NCBI RefSeq assembly: GCF_003425985.1 | Contig: NZ_CP022985.1 | Coordinates: 3,084,001 to 3,148,000 of the forward strand | Origin: Mariniflexile sp. TRM1-10 | Lineage (GTDB): Bacteria > Bacteroidota > Bacteroidia > Flavobacteriales > Flavobacteriaceae | Direction: 5' to 3' | DNA: 64,000 bases | In this document: in pieces, positions 33,540 through 44,200 of the stretch | Position numbering within the stretch: position 1 is the first letter of the stretch | How the letters are laid out: each line of letters begins with the position of its first letter | Position numbers and translations under genes: made by a program | Notes under the pieces: model-generated | What the model saw: only the letters and a program-made list of their open reading frames with translations | What the model was told of the DNA's origin: nothing | Databases searched by the model: none

Positions 33540-34835
33540 ATGATTAAAAAAAACATAAAAAATTATAATAATAATTTTTTGCTTAAAGTGGCATCCTATA
33601 ACTCTTTAAGCGTTTTTTTTAGACTTGTTTCCGGATTTATTGTATCTAAATTCATGGCTATTTTTATTGGTCCTTCTGGTATTGCTATAACAGGTAATTT
33701 GTCAAATTTCATGCAATCATTAGAGAGTTTATCCTCTTTAGGAATGAAAAATGGTGTAATAAAGTATGTGGCAGAAAATAAAGATGAACCAACTAAATTG
33801 AAACAAGTTATTTCATCAGCTTTTTTTGTTACACTTTGTATTGCATTATTTTTGTCCACCTTACTTTTTTTGTTTTCTAAATCTATTAGTTTATTTGTTT
33901 TTGATAAAATAGAGTATTCATTTTTGTTTGAGGTCTCTGCATTGATGATGCCATTTTACACTTTACAAGTTTTTTTTATTTCGATATTAAATGGATTGAA
34001 AAAAGTAAAAGAACTGGTTCAAATTAATATTGTAGGGTACATATTAACCACAATTTTAATTGTTTTTCTTTTATACCGAGAAGAACTAAAAGGTGCTTTA
34101 ATAGCTATTGTGTTAACACCGTTTTTATTGTTTGCTTCACTTTTTTATAAATTTAGTTCATTTAAATTTATATTTTTAAATATAAATTTAAACTTTATTT
34201 CTAAAGTATATATTAGTAGAATTGGTTCATTTTTTTCAATGACCTTATTTTCGGGTATTATGTTCCCAATTATATATTTGTTTATTAGAAATTATTTAAT
34301 AGATAATGTTGGTGTAACAGAAGCTGGTTATTGGGAAGCATCAAGGAAAATTTCAAATTACTACATGCTTTTTATATACACATTATTTGATTTATACTTA
34401 TTGCCAGTATTATCTGAAGATGCAAATAAAGTGAAGTTTAGAGCCACTATTTTTAATTTTTATAAAAATGTATTACCTATTGCTTTATTGGGTTTTGTTT
34501 TAATTTATTTTCTTAGATTTTTTATAATAAAATTGGTTTTTACAGATGAATTTTTAAAAATGAACGAATTATTTGGCTGGCAATTATTAGGAGATTTTTT
34601 CAGAATTGTTTCTCTTACTATGGCGTATCAGTTTTTTGCTAAAAAAATGAGTTATCATTATGTAATATGTGAAATTTCTCTCATGATTTTTATTTGTTTT
34701 TCAAGTATTTATTTAATAAACCATTTAAGTGTACTAGGAGCCGTAAAAGCACATGCTTTTAGTTATATATTTTATACATTGCTAATGTTTTTGGTTTTTA
34801 GAAAACAACTTTTTAATACATATGAGGCTAAGTAA
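33540..34835 (+). CDS. O-antigen flippase (Wzx-like), copy 2
   Basis: A 431-residue paralogue of the preceding flippase: FFRLVSGFIVSKFMAIFIGP and GYWEASRKISNYYMLF match it. It is more AT-rich than copy 1, like the genes downstream. Two flippases in tandem may export different repeat units, or one may have come in with the downstream glycosyltransferase block. Overlaps the sulfatase-like gene by 14 bases. Confidence 0.9.
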   Translation: MIKKNIKNYNNNFLLKVASYNSLSVFFRLVSGFIVSKFMAIFIGPSGIAITGNLSNFMQSLESLSSLGMKNGVIKYVAENKDEPTKLKQVISSAFFVTLCIALFLSTLLFLFSKSISLFVFDKIEYSFLFEVSALMMPFYTLQVFFISILNGLKKVKELVQINIVGYILTTILIVFLLYREELKGALIAIVLTPFLLFASLFYKFSSFKFIFLNINLNFISKVYISRIGSFFSMTLFSGIMFPIIYLFIRNYLIDNVGVTEAGYWEASRKISNYYMLFIYTLFDLYLLPVLSEDANKVKFRATIFNFYKNVLPIALLGFVLIYFLRFFIIKLVFTDEFLKMNELFGWQLLGDFFRIVSLTMAYQFFAKKMSYHYVICEISLMIFICFSSIYLINHLSVLGAVKAHAFSYIFYTLLMFLVFRKQLFNTYEAK

Positions 34836-36450
34836 GTTAAATAATATTCAGTTTAGTATAGAAATCAAGTTCCTTGTAACTGTTTTGTTTTCTTTTTTTG
34901 TAGAATCTATTTTTGTTGAATTTCAATATCAACGAATATTAAATTTAATAGAAAACCTCTTGTTTGCATTCATTTTAATATATACCCTTTATTTTTTAAG
35001 TCATACCAAATTAAGGCGGTTTTATTTTATAAGTGCATATTTCTTTTTTAGTGTAATTGTATTTATAGAAACCTCCTATTATTACATTTTTAATGTAAAC
35101 ATTTCACCATCTTCATTATACGTTTTGTTGGAAACAAACAATACCGAAGCCAATGAGTTTTTGATGTTTTATTTAGACAAGGTTTTAATAGTTTACGGTA
35201 TATTTTTATTTGTTTTTTTTATTGCAGGGGTTGTTAGATGTAACATACATTGTTGTTTGTCAAAAAAAATACGTTTTAATTTTAAAAGTTTATTAATTAT
35301 CGTAGTCTTAATTTTAATTGTTTTTAGAACACCTTTTAAGCATCAAAATTTACCCTATCTAATTTTAAAATCATTATACGTGGTGTATTTTGAATCTAAA
35401 GTTTTTGATAACCCAACCTATCAAAGTGATACTGGAATATTTAATGATGTTAATCTAGTTAATAATAATAACAACAAGTTATATGTAGTAATCATAGGCG
35501 AATCTACAACTAGAAAAAACATGTCCTTATATGGTTATGGTAGAAAAACAAATCCATTGCTTTCAAAACAAAATGGTTTGAGGGTTTTTAAGAATGTTAT
35601 TAGTCCACACGCAGGAACTACGGCTTCGCTAACCAAGGCACTTAGTTTGGATAATTATGAGAACTCGAGTAAGGAGAAAGGTTCTATTATACAACTTTTA
35701 AATGCAGCAAACTTTGAAACGTATTGGATTTCCAACCAACAGCCCGTTGGCTTTGCAGAAACCGATATTACTAAATTAGTCTATTCTTGTAACAACAAAT
35801 TTTATTTAAATACAGAAGATACAGAAGAGTTAAATTTATATGACAATGTGATTTTTGATAAAATTGATTACGTTATCAACAATAATTCAGATAGAAATAA
35901 AGTGCTATTTATTCATTTAAAAGGGACTCATTTTTATTATGAAAACAAGTATCCGGACTCTTTTAATACATTTAAAGATAAGCCCAAAACTCAAATAGCT
36001 ATAAATGAAAGTGAGTATAAATTTATTAATGAATATGATAATGCAGTAACTTATAATGATTTTATAGTAAACACAGTTATTGATAAAATTAAAAGAAAGC
36101 GTTCAGAAAGTTTTGTGTTGTACTTTTCTGATCATGGTGAAGAGGTGTATCATACAATTAAATTTGCTGGGCATAATGATGATGTTGGTACTTTGCCCAT
36201 GTTTGAAATCCCCTTTATTTTATGGGAATCGAAAGATTATAAGTTAAAAAACAATATTAAAATTGAATTAAATAGGCCTTATATGACGGATGATTTGTTT
36301 CATAGTATTGCTGATTTATGTGGAATAGATAATAAATATGTAGATTTAGAAAGAAGTATTTTTAGTAAAAGTTTTAAAAATAGAAAAAGAGTTATTTTGA
36401 ATAATAAGGATTATGATTCCTTATTGAAAATTGAGAATACCAAAAACTAA
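34822..36450 (+). CDS. Phosphoethanolamine-transferase-like enzyme (EptA group)
   Basis: A 542-residue protein with about five N-terminal helices and a periplasmic sulfatase-fold domain. IGESTTRKNMSLYGY carries the metal ligand Glu and the nucleophilic Thr of EptA-type transferases. YFSDHGEE and FAGHNDD hold the other zinc ligands. It likely puts phosphoethanolamine on a lipid A, core or O-glycan sugar. Placement between a flippase and a glycosyltransferase supports glycan modification. Its ATG overlaps the flippase end. Confidence 0.9.
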   Translation: MRLSKLNNIQFSIEIKFLVTVLFSFFVESIFVEFQYQRILNLIENLLFAFILIYTLYFLSHTKLRRFYFISAYFFFSVIVFIETSYYYIFNVNISPSSLYVLLETNNTEANEFLMFYLDKVLIVYGIFLFVFFIAGVVRCNIHCCLSKKIRFNFKSLLIIVVLILIVFRTPFKHQNLPYLILKSLYVVYFESKVFDNPTYQSDTGIFNDVNLVNNNNNKLYVVIIGESTTRKNMSLYGYGRKTNPLLSKQNGLRVFKNVISPHAGTTASLTKALSLDNYENSSKEKGSIIQLLNAANFETYWISNQQPVGFAETDITKLVYSCNNKFYLNTEDTEELNLYDNVIFDKIDYVINNNSDRNKVLFIHLKGTHFYYENKYPDSFNTFKDKPKTQIAINESEYKFINEYDNAVTYNDFIVNTVIDKIKRKRSESFVLYFSDHGEEVYHTIKFAGHNDDVGTLPMFEIPFILWESKDYKLKNNIKIELNRPYMTDDLFHSIADLCGIDNKYVDLERSIFSKSFKNRKRVILNNKDYDSLLKIENTKN

Positions 36451-36455
36451 ATATT

Positions 36456-37538
36456 ATGAAAATTTGCATTGTTACACCATCTTTAGGTTTTGGAGGTGCA
36501 GAACGCTCTGCTGCAATGCAATCCATTATGTTGTCAGAAATGGGTTATGAAGTTCATATTGTTTTAATTTCTAATTTAAAATCTTATGATTATAAAGGAA
36601 CACTTTGTAATCTTGGAATACTAAAAGATAATAGTAATACATTTTATGATAAAATAAAACGAATTAATTTTTTAAGAAAATATTTAATAAAAAACAAGTT
36701 CGATTTTATTATAGACAATAGATTGCGTAATAATAGTATCATCCATGAATTTGGAATATGTAAATATGCTTATAGAAAATTTAAGGTCATATATGTTATT
36801 CACAGTTCGTCCTATAAAAAGGAAATACTCCAAAATTTTTACTTAAAAAAATGGTTGTTAAATAGTGCTCATAAAATAGTAGCAGTTAATAATAGATTAC
36901 TTGATTTAATAAGGCCATTCCATAATAACAAAAATATGGTATGTATTGAAAATGCCATTGATTTGGATTATATCAGATTACAATCAAACGAATCATTAAA
37001 TATTCCATTTTCATATATTTTATTTTGTGGTAGATTGGATGAAAAAAGTAAAAATATTAGCTTGTTAATTAATGCATACGCCTTATCGGAAATTTATATT
37101 AAAGGAATTAAATTAATTATTCTTGGCGATGGACCTGATAAAAGTGATTATGAACAATTAGTAACTCGTTTAAAGATGAATGATTATATTATATTTAAGC
37201 CATTCAATTCCAACCCATTTGTATACATGAAACACAGCTTGTGTACAGTGTTAACTAGCTTTTATGAAGGATTTGGATTGGTTCTAATTGAATCTTTAGC
37301 ATCAGGAACTCCAGTTATTTCTGTAGATTGTGAAACAGGTCCGTCAGAGATTGTTGAACATAATGTAAATGGATTACTTATAGATCCTGATAGTGTAAAT
37401 TTGCTTTCAGAAGCATTTAAAAGTGTTATTGGTGATAAGGATATGTTAAATAGATTTAGAAAAAATGCTTTGAATAGTGTACAGAAATTTAGAAAAAATG
37501 TTATAGCTGAAAAATGGAGAGTTGTTTTAGAAAATTAA
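36456..37538 (+). CDS. GT4-family glycosyltransferase
   Basis: A 360-residue GT-B enzyme. MKICIVTPSLGFGGAERS is the standard N-terminal loop, and FYEGFGLVLIESLASGTPVI near residue 270 is the EX7E retaining-transferase motif. FCGRLDEKSKN begins the C-terminal Rossmann domain. The sugar donor is unknown. It follows the EptA-like gene by five bases and converges with a GT2 gene, 13 bases away. Confidence 0.94.
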   Translation: MKICIVTPSLGFGGAERSAAMQSIMLSEMGYEVHIVLISNLKSYDYKGTLCNLGILKDNSNTFYDKIKRINFLRKYLIKNKFDFIIDNRLRNNSIIHEFGICKYAYRKFKVIYVIHSSSYKKEILQNFYLKKWLLNSAHKIVAVNNRLLDLIRPFHNNKNMVCIENAIDLDYIRLQSNESLNIPFSYILFCGRLDEKSKNISLLINAYALSEIYIKGIKLIILGDGPDKSDYEQLVTRLKMNDYIIFKPFNSNPFVYMKHSLCTVLTSFYEGFGLVLIESLASGTPVISVDCETGPSEIVEHNVNGLLIDPDSVNLLSEAFKSVIGDKDMLNRFRKNALNSVQKFRKNVIAEKWRVVLEN

Positions 37539-37551
37539 CTTACATAGTTTA

Positions 37552-38499
37552 TTATTTATAACTACTTAAATTACACCCTAAATTTCTAAGTAAGAGTTTC
37601 ACTTTTATAAAGATTCTTAATAACTGATTATTCATTTTTAAAAGCAGTTGTTGTTTCCAATTCAAATTGTTAAAATCAATCTTGCTAATTAATTCTCTTG
37701 CTTTCAGGTTATTATTGACCAGTTTATATTGCTTAGCAATGGAATACCTATTAAAATCTAAATACTTTTTTAATGAAGGCTTTGAGTGTGCTGTGGCTTC
37801 ATAAGCATCGAGATTGATAAACTGCCGCATATTAGTATTGGTATTTGAAACCCTATTATCAGAATGCAAATTATGAATAGCCGTCACAGTATTACAAAAA
37901 CCCACATCATATTTTAAACCCACTCGTATCCACAAGTCCGTATCTTCACCCGCACCAAGCGTAATCTTTGTATCAAAATTTCCAATTGTATCAAAAACTT
38001 TTTTAGGAATCATAACTGCAGATGTCCAAGCGATGCTATTTATTTGGCTCGACTCAAAATAATCGGCCACAATGCCCATCCAATTGGGTGTTGTTGGAAT
38101 ATTTTTATAAATGGAGTTTATTTTGACTGTATTAAATTGTTTCACATAAGCCGTGGCATATAACCCACAATTAGGCAATATTTTATACAAAGTTTTTAAA
38201 GTTTCTAAATGGTTTGGATACCAATAATCATCAGCATCTAAAAAGGCAACTAATTCTGCTTTTGCTTTTTCAATTCCCAAGTTTCTTGCAGCAGAAACGC
38301 CCTTATTTTCTTGAGAATAAATTTGAATACGTTTATCATTGATTGATCTTACAATTGCTTCACTATTATCAGTTGAACCATCATTAACCACAACAATTTC
38401 AAAATCAACAAAGCTTTGCGCCAGCACACTTTCAATGGTAGATTGAATGTGCTTTTCTTTGTTATATAATGAGATTACTACTGAAAAATATGGCGTCAT
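37552..38499 (-). CDS. GT2-family glycosyltransferase
   Basis: I choose the ATG at 38499 (MTPYFSVVISLYNKE), which overlaps the upstream gene's TGA as ATGA. The 315-residue protein is a GT-A enzyme: VVNDGSTD near residue 38 and FLDADDYW near 87 are the nucleotide-sugar and DxD motifs. The C-terminal 100 residues form helices. The acceptor is probably the surface polysaccharide made by this locus. Confidence 0.93.
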   Translation of the reverse strand: MTPYFSVVISLYNKEKHIQSTIESVLAQSFVDFEIVVVNDGSTDNSEAIVRSINDKRIQIYSQENKGVSAARNLGIEKAKAELVAFLDADDYWYPNHLETLKTLYKILPNCGLYATAYVKQFNTVKINSIYKNIPTTPNWMGIVADYFESSQINSIAWTSAVMIPKKVFDTIGNFDTKITLGAGEDTDLWIRVGLKYDVGFCNTVTAIHNLHSDNRVSNTNTNMRQFINLDAYEATAHSKPSLKKYLDFNRYSIAKQYKLVNNNLKARELISKIDFNNLNWKQQLLLKMNNQLLRIFIKVKLLLRNLGCNLSSYK

Positions 38500-39383
38500 A
38501 TATGGTGGTCTATATAACAAATGTAGCTCAATTTGTATAACTGTAACAATGTGATGGATGGATTTTTACCCGTTAGCTGCTTTTCAAATGAAGTTTGAAA
38601 CCATTTGAAAAATAATCCAAAAACAATGTGTAACTTATTCTTTTTGAAGGTTTTGAACAGTTCAAGCAAATCATTTTCGCAACTAGTAATTTTTGATGTT
38701 ATATACAAATGATGCAAGGTTTCAACGGCTTGTTTTATTTTTTTTAAATAGGTGCTGTTGTCTTCAATACCTAAGTGAAATACTTCGTTGTCAATGTGAA
38801 AAACCTTGGTGTTTCTAGCTTTTAATAACGCACCAAAATAATTATCGTAGCCATAATCTTTACTTTCAATCTGTGAATTGATACTTAAAAATACAGTTTT
38901 TTTAATTAAAAAATTTGCTGAAATGACAATTTTATAAGGTGTTTTGTTTCTTATTAATGATGATACTTGCTCTTTGGTTTTTCCGTATTTCCAGCGTAAT
39001 GTGTGATTACTTTTTGGTGGTTCTTCATGATATGCAAAGCCACCATAAATAGCGTCAACATTCGTTTTTAAAGTATTTAAATAGTTTTGAATAAACTGCT
39101 CACTTTTAGGCAGCACATCTGCATCTAAAAATAATAACCAGTCGTATTTGGCAGTGTTTGCCAATTGTTGTCTAGCTGCAATTCGACCTAAATTGGTTTG
39201 TGATATTTCGTAAGTGGTATTTGATAGATGTGATATAATTTTATTTTCAGAAGTATAAAACTCTGAGGCATCATCATATGCTAATATTTCAAATTCAATA
39301 CTGTTTTCAACACATTGATTATGTATTTCTTTAACTAAAGGAACAATATCATAATTAAAGGTTGGTATTAATATTGAGAGCAT
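38496..39383 (-). CDS. GT2-family glycosyltransferase
   Basis: A 295-residue GT-A enzyme. MLSILIPTFNYD and LAYDDASEF start the domain, NLGRIAARQQLA precedes WLLFLDADVLPK with the DxD motif. It is slightly less typical than its downstream neighbour. The start abuts the stop of the methyltransferase gene (one-base overlap), and the stop overlaps the next GT2 gene by four bases, so the three are translationally coupled. Confidence 0.92.
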   Translation of the reverse strand: MLSILIPTFNYDIVPLVKEIHNQCVENSIEFEILAYDDASEFYTSENKIISHLSNTTYEISQTNLGRIAARQQLANTAKYDWLLFLDADVLPKSEQFIQNYLNTLKTNVDAIYGGFAYHEEPPKSNHTLRWKYGKTKEQVSSLIRNKTPYKIVISANFLIKKTVFLSINSQIESKDYGYDNYFGALLKARNTKVFHIDNEVFHLGIEDNSTYLKKIKQAVETLHHLYITSKITSCENDLLELFKTFKKNKLHIVFGLFFKWFQTSFEKQLTGKNPSITLLQLYKLSYICYIDHHI

Positions 39384-40126
39384 TATTTTGTAGCAATTAA
39401 AACTGTTTCGGGTGATTTAAAACCAAAGTAAAGATTATTATCTAAATTATTGAATGATTTTACAGAAACATTAAAACCCGCATTTTCTAATCGGTTTGTT
39501 AATCCTTCAACAGAATAAACCCTAACATGATCGTCTTGTCCAAAATGCTTTAACCTATCTTCTGGTAAAACAATCGAAAAATCTTCATAGATAGCGCCTT
39601 CTTTAAATGGGGTTTGGATGTAAATTTTCCCGTTAGGCTTCAATACTCTATAAAGTTCGTCCATTGCTTTATGGTCATCAATAATATGTTCCAATATATG
39701 ATAACAAATGATGGTGTCAAATTTTTCCGATTCCTGATTAATATTGGTGATATCAAATTTATAATCTGCTAAAAACTCATTTTCAAAATCACTACTGTAA
39801 TAATCAATAGATTTTATCTTTTTTAGGTTTCTGTAAAGGCTTCTTGAAGGCGAAAAGTGAAGGAGTTTCCCTTGAATGTCTCCTTCTTTATTAAGTAGGT
39901 CCCAAAGTCTTCTATTGCGTGCTAAACTTCCGCAAAACGGACATATTAAGTCGTTGGTTCCTAGAGGTATAAATGCTTTAAGTTTTTTGTTGCATACGTT
40001 ACATTCGTGTTTGTTTCCTAAATATAAAATACCATAAAACTTGCGGAGAAGTAATTCGTTTTTAAATAAAATTTTTTTAGGTATTAGTGATTTTATATTC
40101 TTTTTAAGAAACCTGTACATAATCAC
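39383..40126 (-). CDS. SAM-dependent methyltransferase with N-terminal zinc ribbon
   Basis: A 247-residue class I methyltransferase. Residues 40-70 contain CNVCNKK and CPFCGSLARNRR, a four-cysteine ribbon. FDTIICYHILEHIIDDHKAM holds the methyltransferase post-IV motif, and VLKPNGKIYIQTPF is a late strand. This layout is seen in methyltransferases of surface-glycan clusters. It overlaps the FtsE-like gene by four bases, so it seems to be read from the same transcript. Confidence 0.88.
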   Translation of the reverse strand: MIMYRFLKKNIKSLIPKKILFKNELLLRKFYGILYLGNKHECNVCNKKLKAFIPLGTNDLICPFCGSLARNRRLWDLLNKEGDIQGKLLHFSPSRSLYRNLKKIKSIDYYSSDFENEFLADYKFDITNINQESEKFDTIICYHILEHIIDDHKAMDELYRVLKPNGKIYIQTPFKEGAIYEDFSIVLPEDRLKHFGQDDHVRVYSVEGLTNRLENAGFNVSVKSFNNLDNNLYFGFKSPETVLIATK

Positions 40127-40806
40127 CCCTTTCTCTGCTCCACTTCAAAAACCTGACTATCTTCACACTTCAGCGTTTTACTAGGATATTTTAAAAGCAA
40201 AGCATAATCATGGGTAGCCATTAAAATGGTATTGCCATTTTTATTGATTTCCTGTAAAACCTCCATAACTTCTATACTGGTTTGAGGGTCTAAGTTTCCA
40301 GTAGGCTCATCGGCAAGGATAAGCTCGGGGTTATTAAGCAAGGCTCTGGCGATAGCTACACGCTGTTGCTCGCCACCTGAAAGCTCGTGCGGATATTTAA
40401 AGCCTTTGGTTTTCATGTCTACTTTACTTAAAACTTCTTCTACGCGTTTATTCATTTCGTTTTTGTCCTTCCAACCGGTCGCCCTTAAAACAAATAGTAA
40501 GTTTTCGTTTATTGTGCTGTCCGATAGTAGTTTGAAATCTTGAAAAACAACGCCCAATTTACGTCTTAAGTAAGGAATATCGTTTTCTTTCAGTGTTTTT
40601 AAATCAAAATCCACAATATGTCCTTCGCCTTCGGTTAAAGGTAAATCACCGTAAAGTGTTTTCATAAAACTACTTTTTCCGGTACCCGTTTTTCCAATTA
40701 AATATACGAATTCACCTTTATTAATTTCAACATTCACCTTAGAAAGTACCAAGCTATCACCTTGATATATAGATACATTTTTTAATTGTAAAATAGGATT
40801 TGACAT
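40123..40806 (-). CDS. ftsE: FtsE-like ABC ATPase
   Basis: A 227-residue ABC ATPase of the MacB/LolD/FtsE class. Walker A is GKTGTGKSS, signature [15 protein letters not shown], Walker [13 protein letters not shown] and the H-loop lies in [27 protein letters not shown] and the length match FtsE, which pairs with FtsX to activate peptidoglycan hydrolysis at division. No ftsX is adjacent, as is usual in Bacteroidota. The ATPase call is certain; FtsE rather than LolD is likely. Confidence 0.85.
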   Translation of the reverse strand: MSNPILQLKNVSIYQGDSLVLSKVNVEINKGEFVYLIGKTGTGKSSFMKTLYGDLPLTEGEGHIVDFDLKTLKENDIPYLRRKLGVVFQDFKLLSDSTINENLLFVLRATGWKDKNEMNKRVEEVLSKVDMKTKGFKYPHELSGGEQQRVAIARALLNNPELILADEPTGNLDPQTSIEVMEVLQEINKNGNTILMATHDYALLLKYPSKTLKCEDSQVFEVEQRKG

Positions 40807-40848
40807 ATGTAAAGTATATTTTGTGATGTAAAAGTATTATATAAAAAT

Positions 40849-41115
40849 TGAAAGTTGAAAGTTAAAAGTAAAAAGTTTCAAAGTTTCAAAGTTGCAGAGT
40901 TGCAAAGATTCAAAGTTTCAGGGATTCAAAGCTGCAGAGATTCAAAGTTTCAAAGTTTCAGAGATTTAAAGCTGCAAAGCGTTTTTTTTCTGATTGCTGC
41001 AATTGTAACTGCGACTGTGACTGCAACTGCGACTGTGACTGAACACTGCAAACTGAACACTGCAAACTGAAAACTGCGACTGCAACTGCAAACTGAGACT
41101 GAACACTGCAAACTG
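40849..41115. repeat. Word-repeat track A (8-mers, then 6-mers)
   Basis: First part: octamers such as CAAAGTTT, CAAAGTTG, CAGAGTTG and CAGAGATT. Second part: hexamers such as ACTGCG, ACTGTG and ACTGCA, ending with CACTGCAAACTG units. The words occur in varied order, not as a fixed period. It fills the gap between the divergent ftsE-like and TPR genes and makes a spurious 71-codon frame. Confidence 0.85.
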
Positions 41116-41185
41116 TTTTTTCAACTTTTAATAAGTCGGTTTATAATTATAGCACAATTGTTGCGTTATAAGATTTGTATTAAAT

Positions 41186-41193
41186 TATCTTTG
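41186..41193 (+). promoter_or_regulatory. -7 element of the TPR gene
   Basis: TATCTTTG matches TAnnTTTG, 26 bases before the ATG, with TTG at 41161-41163 about 22 bases upstream of it as a possible -33 element. It lies just past the word-repeat track. Confidence 0.55.
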
Positions 41194-41218
41194 GGTTTAA
41201 ATTAAAAAAGAATCGTTA

Positions 41219-44200
41219 ATGACTATAAAAAACAGTGTTTCCCTTTTGGTTGCCATAAGTTTTAGTTTTCAAATATGGGCGCAACAATCTGCCACTTATA
41301 CTAGCAATTTAGTAGAGTATCAAAAAGCTTTGTCGCTTTATAATAACCAACAATATCTTGCAGCACAATCCTTGTTTGGAAGTGTGAAAAAGGACACTAA
41401 AGAAGCGGTTTTATTGTCCGATTGTGCCTATTATATTGCCAACTGTGCCGTACGTTTAAATCAGCAAAATGCAGACCAATTGGTAGAGGATTTTGTAAAG
41501 GACTACCCAACAAGCACCAAGCGGAATACCGCCTATGTTGATGTGGCCGATTATTATTTTACCAACGGAAAATATGCCTATGCCAGAAAGTGGTACGATA
41601 AAGTTGATGAAAACGCACTGGGAAGAAATGAAAAAGAAAAGTTTTATTTCAACAATGGCTATTCAGCGTTTTCAAGTAAACAATATAAAGAAGCGAAGCA
41701 GTATTTAACACGCGTTGAAAACTCTAAAGAATACGGGTCACAAGCTAAATATTATATTGGTTTTATGGCTTATGAAGGTGATGATTACGAGAATGCCAAT
41801 AAGTATTTTGAACAAGTAAGCGACCAAGAACAGTACAAAGAGAAGTTGTCATATTATCAAGCAGATCTAAATTTTAAATTAGGGAATTTTGAAAAAGCCA
41901 TTCAACTGGCAAAAGATAAATTGAAGAGCAGTGATAAAAATGAGGTATCGGAACTATCAAAAATTATTGGAGAAAGCTATTTTAACTTAAAACAATATGC
42001 CGAAGCCATTCCTTATTTGGAAGCTTACAAAGGCAAAAACGGAAAATGGAGTAACACCGATTTTTATCAATTAGGATATGCCCATTATAAACAAGGCGAT
42101 TACGAAAAAGCCATTTCAGAATTCAATAAAATAATAGGAGGCACCAATGCCATTGCCCAAAACGCCTATTACCATTTAGGTGAAAGTTATATCAAATTAA
42201 ACAAAAAGCAGGAAGCTTTAAATGCATTTAAAAATGCTTCCGAAATGGATTTCGATTTAAAGATCCAGGAAGACGCTTGGTTAAACTATGCGAAAATCAG
42301 TTACGACATAGGGAACCCATATCAATCGGCACCACAAGTTTTAGCGGGGTATTTAGACAAATATCCTAAAACAACTTACAAAGAAGAAATTGAAACCTTG
42401 TTGATTGATTCGTATATCACCTCTAAAAACTACAAAGAAGCCCTTAGATTATTAGAAGGCAAAAAGAGCTTCGAGAATAAAGTAGCCTATCAAAAAGTAG
42501 CGTTTTACAGAGGTTTGGAATTGTATAATGAAGGCAATTATTTAGAAGCCAAAAATCTTTTTGAAGCATCTTTAAAAGAACCACGCGATGCTAGTTTTAC
42601 AGCAAGAGCAACTTTTTGGAAAGCAGAAACCGATTATAATTTAACCAACTATGATGCGGCTTTAATCAGTTTTAAACAGTTTCAGCAACAATCGGCTGCG
42701 ACAGTTACACCAGAATATAAAAACATAGATTATAATTTAGCTTACACCTATTTTAAGCTGAAAAACTACTCACAAACCGCCCAGTATTTCAACCAATTTA
42801 TTGCATCAAACAAAGGAACAGGGAATGTCAGATTGAATGATGCTTATCTGCGTTTAGGCGATGCCTATTTTGTGTCAAGCGACTATAAAAATGCTATCAA
42901 TGCTTATGAAAGTGCTATTAAATTAGGCACTAGCGATGCCGATTATGCCTTTTTCCAAAAAGCCATAAGTTCAGGTTATGTGGGGCAAGAGTCTAAAAAA
43001 ATAAAAGAATTAGAGCAGTTTATTACAGAATATCCAAAATCTAAACTTCGCGATGATGCCATGTACGAACTTGGTAATACCTACGTAAAAGCTGGTGATA
43101 CCGATAAGGCGATGCAGGTTTACAATCGTCTGAATTCAGAATACAAAATGAGTTCGTTTGTGCCAAAAGCCTTATTGCGTCAAGGTTTGGTGTATTATAA
43201 CGGTAGTAATAATGAGCAAGCACTAAGTAAATTCAAGCAAGTAGCAAGTGATTACCCAGAAACACCGGAAGCGGTACAAGCGGTAGCAACGGCACGATTA
43301 ATTTATATTGATTTGGGCCGTGTTAATGAATACGCCAGTTGGGTAAAAACCTTAAAATATGTGGAGGTAACCGATGCCGATTTAGACAATGCTACTTACG
43401 AAGCTGCCGAAAAGCAGTATTTAGAAAACAACACCGATAGAGCCATTACGCAATTCAACGGTTATATAAACCAATTTCCTAACGGTTTACATGCATTACA
43501 GGCGCATTTTTACATAGCTCAAATGTATTATAAAAAGGGATTGAAGGACAATGCAGCACCTCATTATAAATATGTGGTTGATACGTCAAGAAGTGAATTT
43601 TCAGAAGAAGCATTGTCTCGATTATCGCAATTTTATTTGGAAACCAAAAGCTGGAACAAAGCCATGCCGTTATTGGAGCGTTTGGAAGATGAAGCCAACT
43701 TTCCGCAGAATGTGGTATTTGCACAATCAAACTTAATGAAAGCAAATTATCAATTGGAAAATTACGACACAGCAGTAGCTTATGCTGAAAAAGTGTTGGC
43801 TAATTCAACTATTGATAACAAAATTAAAGCCGATGCTAATGTTATTATAGCACGTTCAGCCATAAAAACAGGCAATGAAACCAAAGCAAAAGAAGCTTAT
43901 GCAAAAGTAGAAACGGTTGCAACGGGCGAAACGGCAGCCGAAGCGTTGTACTATAATGCATACTTTAAAAACAAAGAAGCCAATTATGAAGCTTCAAATA
44001 CAGCGGTTCAAAAATTAGCAAAAGATTTTTCAGGTTATAAATATTATAGTGCCAAAGGATTAGTGCTTATGGCAAAGAATTTTTATGCTCTAAAAGATGC
44101 CTTTCAAGCCACTTATATTTTAGAAAGTGTGATTCAAAATTTCACGGAGTTTAATGATGTGGTTACAGAAGCAAAAGCAGAATTAAGTAAAATTAAAGCA

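Noticed and set aside
40855..41070. 71-codon open frame after the ftsE-like gene
   Set aside because: It is translated word-repeat DNA (VKVSKFQSF-type peptides) without protein-like character.
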